NCBI RefSeq assembly: GCF_020497125.1
Contig: NC_059081.1
Location: forward strand, 15,719,105 to 15,783,104
Direction of reading: 5' to 3'
Length of the DNA stretch: 64,000 nucleotides
From: Mauremys mutica
Taxonomy: Eukaryota > Chordata > Testudines > Geoemydidae
A model generated the notes under the pieces. That model had not been told where the DNA came from. It saw only the letters and a list, made by a program, of their open reading frames with translations, and made no database searches. Below are positions 56,737 through 64,000 of the stretch, piece by piece. Within the stretch, counting starts at the first letter, position 1; every line of letters starts with the position of its first letter. The position numbers were made by a program, and so were the translations under genes.

Positions 56737-58276
56737 ACTTCCAGATCCTTAATTTAATTACTAACCTTTTCTTATCTTAATCACTCTGCCTCTGTTTGTA
56801 AACAAAATGCTGACTCCCTGCCCCAGGGGCACAAACTGTGAGAAGCATCTCTCCGCAAAACTCACATTCCACACTAATCCTGAGCAGTTAAGAGTTCTGC
56901 CTGTAAGCCCTGTATGAAACTCGGGGGAGGGGGCAGCCCCCCTCCGCCCAACTTAATTGGTGTCCTTGCCCCCACTATTGTTTACTCATCACCTTTAAGT
57001 ATTTTCTTTCATCTTTAGTGTTTCCTTTTCCCTCTCTCCCAAACACTTCCGCCATTCTTTCATCTCCATTTCAAAATACCCTTAATCACCTCTCATCTTT
57101 CTAGCTCTCAATTGGTTCCTCTCTCTACCTTCATTTCTATCTATCTATCTCTCAGTATTCTTTCAAGGGAGCCAAAACATGAGCCTTGTTCATGTAGGCG
57201 ATTACAGTGTTTCAAGGGGTAGGCTGATGAGAAAGTAACTGTGAGAGAATCACCTTCCAAACACAAGTGACCCAACAGCCCTTCTGCACTATGTACTATC
57301 TATGCAGAAATATATTCCTTTGGGGTTCCATTCTCTGAGACTTAAAAAGCACCTATAGTTCCACACTCCTAAGTCCTGACTCCTTGGAGGAACAGAATGA
57401 AGGGGAATTAAGAAGAACAAGAGCTAGCCTGGTAGCAAGTCATTTATGTTGGTCAGTTACTCAGCTCTGTGCGTAGAACAGAGCGCAGAAGCTGGGCTTG
57501 TCCTGAGAACAAAGGCCTGAGAAGCGGGAGGTAGCGCACTCCAATGCTCTTGCACACCGCTTCAGAAAGGTCACTCGCGCCTTGCTGATAAAAGCTCTAA
57601 GATTACTTTTTTTACCTCCCCTCACTGCTCACCCATTATCATTGTAATACGCTGTAAAGTTTCCTGAATATACTTTCTATTCATTGGGCCTTTGGATCCT
57701 GCTTTTCACTCTGAAGAGATGGAAGTGTCATGGTAAACCATTCAGGGCCTAGATGGCCCAAGCAGCAGGAGTTAATTAACCTCAAGGTACTCCACTCCAA
57801 TCTGAAGTGCTGTTCTGAATGACCTATCCCGGCAATTAGGTCATGCTGCGCTAGAGCAGGCCGTTCAGCCGGGGACAGGGAAGTAGAAAAGAAGCCTGAC
57901 TGCAATGTAGTGCTGTGAGCAAAGCATTTACCTATGAGTAGGTATAATGTGAATCATACCTATGGTACATAACCAGCAACTAAGAGGCTGACCAGTGAGC
58001 AAGTGTTTCATTTATATCAATGAGGCTGGTTCGGACATACGTAAATGTGAAAATATTTAGGATCAGATGATTCTGGCTAGTCTCCATGTGGGAGCAAGGA
58101 GATCCATCCACTCGTGTGCTTGTGAAAGGGATGGCCAGGCAGCCAATAGGGAGAATGGTCCTGCTCTCTTCAAGTACTGCACTCCAGCAAGTGCTAGGTG
58201 CATGAAAGAGGCCCAGTGAGTTGAGGGCATGGCTCCACTCCTGTACTAGACAGCAGAGCTGGCCAGGTATGGAGGG
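56737..58276. other. Unique-looking sequence
   Basis: No gene or transposon recognised. A short CTAT tract lies near 57140. Confidence 0.5.
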
Positions 58277-58415
58277 GAGATGCATGCAGTGTTACCAGTT
58301 CTTGAGATTTCATCATGAGTCTCACAGTATTTGGTTCAATTCTCAAAGCCGCAGCACCTGGCATCATGTGATTTGAGAATTTCAGCTCTATGGTTCTTCT
58401 ATAGGCTCCTAAAGG
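58277..58415 (+). repeat. Interspersed repeat (catgagactcatga family)
   Basis: 'gcagtgttaccagttcttga' and 'atcatgagtctcacagtatt' are the inverse of 54639-54729; further right 'ggcatcatgtgatttgaga' extends the match. Confidence 0.6.
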
Positions 58416-58463
58416 ATATGTAAGAAAGAATCTGGCTCTTCCAACCTAATCTTCTATGATTCT

Positions 58464-58730
58464 AAGACAGGGCAACTGTAGTCCAATGAATGGAGCATGG
58501 GTCTGAGTCAGCAGAGCTATGTTGTAGTTCTCACTCTGGCCAAAATTTTCAGAAATGGCTAGTGATTTTCAGTAGCTCAATTTTTGGACACCCAAAAAAT
58601 ACTTGAGTCATTGAAAATCATTAATCACTTTTGAAAATCTTCGCCTCTGTCACTCATTTGCTGTGTGGCCCTGAGGTGACATTTCTCTCTGCCCAAGTTA
58701 TTACATCTGGACACAATGTTGATCACCCAC
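58464..58730 (+). mobile_element. MIR-type SINE, interrupted by a palindromic repeat
   Basis: 'ccaatgaatggagcatgggt' and 'ctatgttgtagttctcactc' form the left part, 'ctctgtcactcatttgctgt' and 'gtggccctgaggtgacattt' the right. The 58538-58643 segment ('ccaaaattttcagaaatggc' to 'cacttttgaaaatcttcg') is foreign to MIR and has inverted ends. Confidence 0.7.
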
Positions 58731-58763
58731 CTTAGTTATGAGCTTGGAGATCTACAAGTGTAA

Positions 58764-58880
58764 AATAGATTTTAAGGCCAAAGAACTATCATAATCATCT
58801 AGTCTGTCCTCCAGCATAATAGACTCTACAATATCAGCCAGTAATTCCTACATCAAGTGCAGTAACATGTATACTAACTA
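58764..58880 (-). mobile_element. CR1/L3-like 3' fragment
   Basis: 'aatagattttaaggccaaag' and 'ataatcatctagtctgtcct' match the reverse of the tail at 40990-41373. Confidence 0.65.
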
Positions 58881-59160
58881 GACCATTTATTTGGAAAGAT
58901 AGCCAATATTGATTTAATTATTTCAAGGGATGGAGGTTACACACTCATATCAAGTAATGGTTAATTATTTTCGGTAGAAATGTGCACCTTATTTCCAGTT
59001 TGAATTTGTCTAGCTTCAATTACAGGAGTATTAATTCAATTATTATTGTTTTGTTGGTTGAGAGTTCTTTAATACAGATAGCAAAATAAAATCTTGACCA
59101 AAAAGCTAATGTATACATATGTAGTCTTAATCTTCCTTAATAGGTGACTATATTCTTTTA

Positions 59161-59296
59161 AGTAACAGAGGGGTAGCCGTGTTAGTCTGGATCTGTAAAA
59201 GCAGCATCCAATGAAGTGGGTATTCACCCACGAAAGCTCATGCTCCAATACATCTGTTAGTCTATAAGGTGCCACAGGACTCTTTGCTGCTTTTAT
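59161..59296 (+). repeat. Interspersed repeat with a hammerhead ribozyme-like core
   Basis: It starts 'agtaacagaggggtagccgt' and its 'ctgtaaaagcagca' is mirrored by 'tgctgctttta' at the right end. At 59208-59235 the order is CCAATGA, a perfect 6-bp stem (GTGGGT with ACCCAC, loop ATTC), then GAAA. A hammerhead has CUGANGA, stem II, GAAA; two core bases differ here, so the copy is probably inactive. Such motifs are known in Penelope-like elements and retrozymes; assignment to either is inference. Confidence 0.65.
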
Positions 59297-60128
59297 CTAT
59301 CCTTTTAAATACATTTCAAAGGTTAAAAATTCAGTCTCTCTCTGCATGGGATTACATTTATAGATTTTATTCTTTTTGACAATATTCACTTTTCTATGAA
59401 AAATACTTGTGGTTCAGTCAGAAAAACATACTTTATAGGTTTATTTTCATTTGGGTAAAAATTGTTAATCATACAGTACTTTTTGTATCTTTTAATACAA
59501 TATTGGGAGGGGGGTTTAAATTGGCAGCATATAATCCTTATACTACAGACAATCTTCAGATATTAGGACTTCAATACATTTCCAACCAGTATTGATTATA
59601 TAGGGTTGCCCCCCCTCCCCCAGTTTCACAAGCATTGATGGACTAAAGTCAGTCATTCAAAATGCTGAGTTACAGGTCATCCATTAAAAGACTACGGCTA
59701 AGATGGTACAAGTCTGTTTTCTGAATTACCAAAAATGAAATACATCAGAACAAAACAAAACTAAACTAAAAATTTTTTTCACATAAACAGATGAGCTCTC
59801 AATTGAGCTTGCAGGATCCTTTGAGAAGAGAGATGAAGAGTCGGCAGGAATAGCTAAGTGAGGATACAGCACCAGTGTGCTGTAACAGTTTATATATTCA
59901 TTTATTTTGCACACAAGATAGTAGATACATAACAAAACCCATTAAAAATACTTATGGCATTTTTAACGACATCATATACCATGTGGGGCTTGTCCCCATG
60001 AAGTGAAAAGTGCCTTGAGCTCCTATTTATTTCAGTGCAAATTAAAGAGACTCAGCACTGTCTTATATTTTTCTATGTCTCCTGTTATCCTCCTTGTATC
60101 CTATTGCACAGTTTTCTAAGTAGGGAAT
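59297..60128. other. Unique AT-rich sequence
   Basis: No recognised feature. Confidence 0.5.
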
Positions 60129-60129
60129 C

Positions 60130-60200
60130 TAGGCCAAATCCTCATCCAATATTAAGTGACATAGCTCCACTGAAGTCAATGGAGCTACACTGAATTACTC
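60130..60200 (+). mobile_element. Short palindromic MITE
   Basis: 'catagctccactgaagtcaa' is followed directly by 'tggagctacactgaatta', a near-perfect palindrome around TGAAGTCAATGG. Same plan as 16287 and 39985. Confidence 0.55.
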
Positions 60201-60484
60201 TCACTACTGATTCTGTGAAAAACCTTCCTGAAAGGGTGTGGATGTTTTAGAGAAAGCAAATTATTCCCAACCTCTTCTACTTCCAAAGACACATGCACCA
60301 AATGAGGTGAGGAAAAGAGTTTCCAACCTCCTATTCAGGATTAATCCATGGAAGGGACACCATGACCCTACACGATTGAAAATTCCTTTCCCATATTCAG
60401 GGCCACATTTCCAAAGGCACCTCAACTTTCCAGTTTAGGGCTTGTGATATTGCAGGTGCATTCAACTGTGGATACGCTGCATGC

Positions 60485-60590
60485 TCTTTGGCCCAGATCC
60501 TCAGAGGAGTTTAAACTCCTAATTTTCATGGATTGCTATGGAAGTTAGAGGATATGGGTCTTTGTGCCTGCAGATCAGGCATCTGTACAC
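60485..60590 (+). mobile_element. Palindromic MITE relic
   Basis: 'gatcctcagaggagtttaaa' and 'ctcctaattttcatggattg' pair with 'ctatggaagttagaggatat'; loosely the split-MITE type. Confidence 0.4.
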
Positions 60591-63179
60591 CTATATCATT
60601 TTGGGCACAAAATGAGAGGTCAAGTTGAGGGGAGGTCCCTGAAAGTATAAGCTATAACTACATTTTTTCAGTCAAATTTCATAATAGATTTAATTTAAAT
60701 CACTTTTTCCACAAGTCATGCAGTAAATAAATCATCTTTAATACCTGGCAAACTAGTTTCCATATTAAATAATGCAGGGCGAAGATCCTATTTTTTAATA
60801 CTACCATCACTCGCTTGTTCTGAACTGTCTCAGATCAATTAGTATGTATAAGTAAGTATATTTAGGACGTAGTATCACACATATTACCTGTACTTCTGGG
60901 ATGCTGTAATGAAATCATGCGCTTCTTGGGGAGGGTTTAGTGTCATTAGCTCTGACAATGTCATTTATTATCATCCTGAAGCTTAAATAGCTGTTGTCAC
61001 AGTCTCAAAGGTATCAAAATATAAGTAACTGACTTTTTTTTAAGTAGAACAAGAAAATAGATGAGAAGATCTATAATGTGTCTCCAAATCTTAAACCATA
61101 TCATGCCCTGAATGACAAATCTTTTGCCAGCAAAGAAGTGGACTATATTTAGGCAGCGTCACCATAAATAGAATGTGCCTGTTTTCCGAAGAAAATACAA
61201 GCCAAGGAAGTCTGAACTTTCTGGAGAAATCTTTTTTTTTTTTTGGATAGTGAAGTTACATGAGTTCCATCATGTGGAGAAAGCTAGGTGGCACACAGCA
61301 CAATAAACTGAAACGTGTGGAGAGCTGGGTTCAAATGCTAAACAGATGAGAAATGAAAAGGACTTTGTAGGCATTATCCTAATTTCTGATTTGTGTGCAC
61401 CACAAAATGACCACCTAACTAATCACAAGTTCATGATAGGCATCTTTTAAACAATATCTAAGAATTGAACAAAGGGATATTGCAGGTCAGGACTGCAGTG
61501 ACTCCAGGCACCAGTTGAAGTGAGTTGGGGATTTCATTCCAATTGTTTGTAGACAGGTGTCTAGTCCACCAAAAACCATTACAGAGGAAGGTCTGAGACT
61601 TCAATTCCTTTGGATAAGTATTAAAAGGTACACACTCTTCTGAATTAATCTCATCCCTAAACTAGAGGTATTTCTCCCTCCACTCTCCCTTAGTCCTTGA
61701 AATATTCTATTCATACTCATGCTATAATTCACAAGTGGATGGGAGGAATAAAATCTTTAGTCTGAAACTCCACGATGCAGTAATCAAACAAGTTTTAATA
61801 TAATTAAAAGTCACTGGGATTCAGACTTTTATTGTACACCTCCAGTTTGTATTTGTTGTTAAGTCATGCTGTTGATAAATACAGTGTTAATGACTCTTTT
61901 GATCAGTCTGACACAGCAAGCCTTTTTCCTCCACTAGAATGGAAAAGTAATAAATGCCGTGAATGTGATATATAGTTTATCCTTCAGGCAGTTCCAGTAG
62001 TTCTGTTAGGTAATTACACAAAGCTATACAGATCTTTTCAGCTACAGTCAGTTATGCTCTGTAGAGTAAAACTTTAGAAAAAAAACATCAGAAAGCTACT
62101 GCCATCGGGCTCTACATCGACCTGTATGCAGAGTGGAATCCTGGCGTGAAGGTATATTATGAACGAAGAATCTCAGAACTAGACACCAAAAATGTGGATG
62201 CTTCTCCAAGACATCCTTCATTTGGAGCTGAGAAATCAAGTCCCAGTCCTCTATCTGAATTCATGTAAGCATGTACCTCATGTACCTCAACCCATGCAAA
62301 GCACTTTTAACTTTAATGGGACCAGCTTCAGGATGAGGGCCTTGGGCTGGCCTTTCATTAAATGTTCAGGATTTCCTGCTTCTGGTGGGGCTGGAAATAT
62401 CTATATGTTTTCAATGCTTCATTGTAAAATAGAACCTGAACATTTTGAGACAAGTGTGAACAAAATTAATTGGTATGGAGAAAAAGGTTATCCAAATGTT
62501 TCTGAACCTCAAAAATAAGTTTAGTCTGAGTTTGGGGTAAAAGTGCAGCCCAAGTTCTGACTGTACAAGCAAATTAATCCATACCCCACTCAAACTGACC
62601 TTACTTTTGGGGAGCAGGAGCATGCTTACATGGACCCAATTGCTCAGGCAAAGGACACGAATGTTAAAATTTCACCCAGCTGTAATCCTTCAACCAAAAC
62701 ACTTGTTTGGTGAAAAATGAAGATTCCAGTCAAAACATTTTGTGTATTTGTGTCCAATAGCAGTGAATTGTTTCAATTTAAAACCAACTTAAAAATCTGA
62801 AAAGTGTGGAAATATTTTGACTTTTAAAAAAAATAAACAAAAGGTTGTGACTTGTCAATTCAATTTCCACTTCAATATTTCTTTAAATTTTGTTTTAAAA
62901 CTTTTAAAAGAAAAAAAGCTCAATATAAAAAAAATGTTCAACCCCAAACAACTTAATTTATTCCTTTTTGATATGCCAAAAATATATTTAAAAAAAAGTG
63001 GTTTTGGGTCAACTCAAAACAAATATTTCCAGCACTGCCAGAAAACAAAAATATCCAGTGTTTGCACAGATCTACTGAGGCTCTCCAAGTAAAATAACTA
63101 AAAGTAAAACACTGATATTTTATCTTCAGTGTTTGGCTGGCTGTTCCTCTCAAAATGAGTTTTAAAAGTAATATTGCTT
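60591..63179. other. Unique AT-rich sequence
   Basis: No gene. 62640-62900 is very AT-rich with text loosely like 51680-51950. The 60920-61030 part is CpG-poor and could be conserved, untested. Confidence 0.45.
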
Positions 63180-63660
63180 CATAGTAACAGATACTTTTCC
63201 AGAACTGGTAATCAGCAATTGTAATAGATTGATAATGCTGCTGTGATTAATGTGCCTAATTCAGATTGGTAGATATGCATATTTGATGACCCTGTTGGTG
63301 TGGCAGCTGATTGCAGGGAAGAGAAGGAATTTCATCAGTTAGGATTCTAATGATAATAAAGGTCAAACTTCCTATAGATGAGTTAATTGCAGGAATTAAA
63401 GGTGCACACAGCTGTTTGGCAGTCCCCTCCAGCACAGTACCTTACAATCCTCCCCCAACCTAACTTATATTCTTCTCATCTAGGCGAATCAGGTGCCTGC
63501 TAGCAATTATCCTTAATGAGCCAGTAGTACTTCTCTGAGAGGGATGCTGATGAATCTAACTGCAGGCAGCAATTGTAGGTGCTCTGGCATTCTGAGACAG
63601 GTTTAATCCCTGGTTTACCAGATAATCTGCAGGGCTCATGCATCCTCCTAATATATATCC
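63180..63660 (+). promoter_or_regulatory. Candidate conserved regulatory segment
   Basis: The segment is repeat-free with dense homeodomain-type sites (gattaatg, ctaattc, taattgcagg, ttaatgag) and a POU-like palindrome ATATGCATAT at 63273-63282. A TATA-like box follows at 63662. This is a composition-based suggestion, not a demonstrated enhancer or promoter. Confidence 0.3.
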
Positions 63661-63661
63661 A

Positions 63662-63668
63662 TATAAAA
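63662..63668 (+). promoter_or_regulatory. TATA-like box
   Basis: TATAAAA in the context CCATATAAAAGAG. About 66 bp downstream an ATG opens a 20-codon hydrophobic frame (63728-63790). Confidence 0.3.
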
Positions 63669-64000
63669 GAGAGATGGGCTAGGATCCCAAAGTTAAGCTT
63701 CAGTTCTAAACCTCCTGAAAGTTTGATATGTTGAGGTGTAGAGTTTTGCTTCTGGTCCTTGTCTGCTATCTAGATGTCCTGATACTTTAGAGAGCAACAA
63801 GGAAGTCGTTCTTCATGTGGCTATCTTTGTTCATATTTGATATTGATGGATTTGCCAGACCTTATTCTACAGCTCAAGCTGAAAATGTGATGATTACTTT
63901 ACAACAAATACCTGGAGACATATATTAGCATGTTTTTTTGGTAGGTGAAATATTTAGATACTCTTCACGATTCAAGTACACAGTTCATACTACACTCTGA
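63669..64000. other. Possible 5' region of a transcript; otherwise unique
   Basis: The frame at 63728-63790 encodes MLRCRVLLLVLVCYLDVLIL then stops. It is signal-peptide-like but very short and not recognised. The window ends before any further exon could be seen. Confidence 0.2.

Noticed and set aside
59161..59296. tRNA-derived SINE with Pol III boxes
   Set aside because: I considered 'gtagccgtgttagtctg' as a box A, but no proper box B spacing was found; the hammerhead-like reading explains more.
1..64000. CRISPR array, tRNA or rRNA genes, bacterial operons
   Set aside because: No regularly spaced direct repeats, no tRNA cloverleaf and no rRNA sequence noticed; the repeat content is that of a vertebrate nuclear genome.

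Overview
The window reads as non-coding nuclear DNA of an amniote, most probably a turtle. This rests on the repeat content: 5'-truncated CR1 LINEs whose 3' ends carry ATTCTTATG-type termini, MIR-type SINE relics, and many small non-autonomous hAT and PIF/Harbinger elements of kinds I remember from turtle genomes. No host protein-coding gene is recognisable. There are no rRNA or tRNA genes, CRISPR arrays or bacterial features. Nearly all open reading frames are chance or lie inside transposons.

Layout. 1-8700 is AT-rich background with a hAT element (271-487), a perfect 2 x 330 bp tandem duplication (1258-1917), two abutting Harbinger MITEs (2593-3165) and a tiny hAT (4077-4213). 8701-14563 is a three-level nest: a palindromic MITE is split by an LTR-like element, which is split by a 4.8 kb PIF/Harbinger transposon (9062-13879). 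That transposon carries a broken Myb/SANT gene on + and a broken DDE transposase on -. 14.5-19.9 kb is mostly unique, with microsatellite and MITE relics. 19892-24692 holds a 1.1 kb snap-back hAT followed by a CR1 with recognisable reverse transcriptase, interrupted by an LTR-type insertion (22073-23857) that has a TATA box and a hairpin-unit minisatellite. 25-36 kb is largely unique with scattered MIR, CR1, MITE and hAT copies. 36.8-41.4 kb is rich in hAT insertions, including hAT-in-hAT (38507-39095) and hAT-in-CR1 (41048-41336). 42-59 kb mixes further hAT, CR1, MIR, L2-like and hammerhead-like repeats, including another three-layer nest (53430-53930). 59.3-64 kb is quiet, ending in a segment that looks like a conserved regulatory element or promoter (63180-63790).

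Working together. Fourteen hAT-type insertions can be delimited to the base by eye; eleven have a perfect 8-bp target-site duplication, two match at 7 of 8 positions, one is degenerate. None encodes a transposase, so all depended on a source elsewhere. The Harbinger element at 9062 shares its 15-bp terminal sequence with MITEs at 2886-3165 and 19425-19481, so it belongs to the lineage that could have mobilised them. The nests give a relative chronology: MIR, LTR-like and CR1 copies are older, Harbinger MITEs intermediate, hAT elements mostly younger. Family names beyond superfamily come from memory and were not checked against a repeat library.
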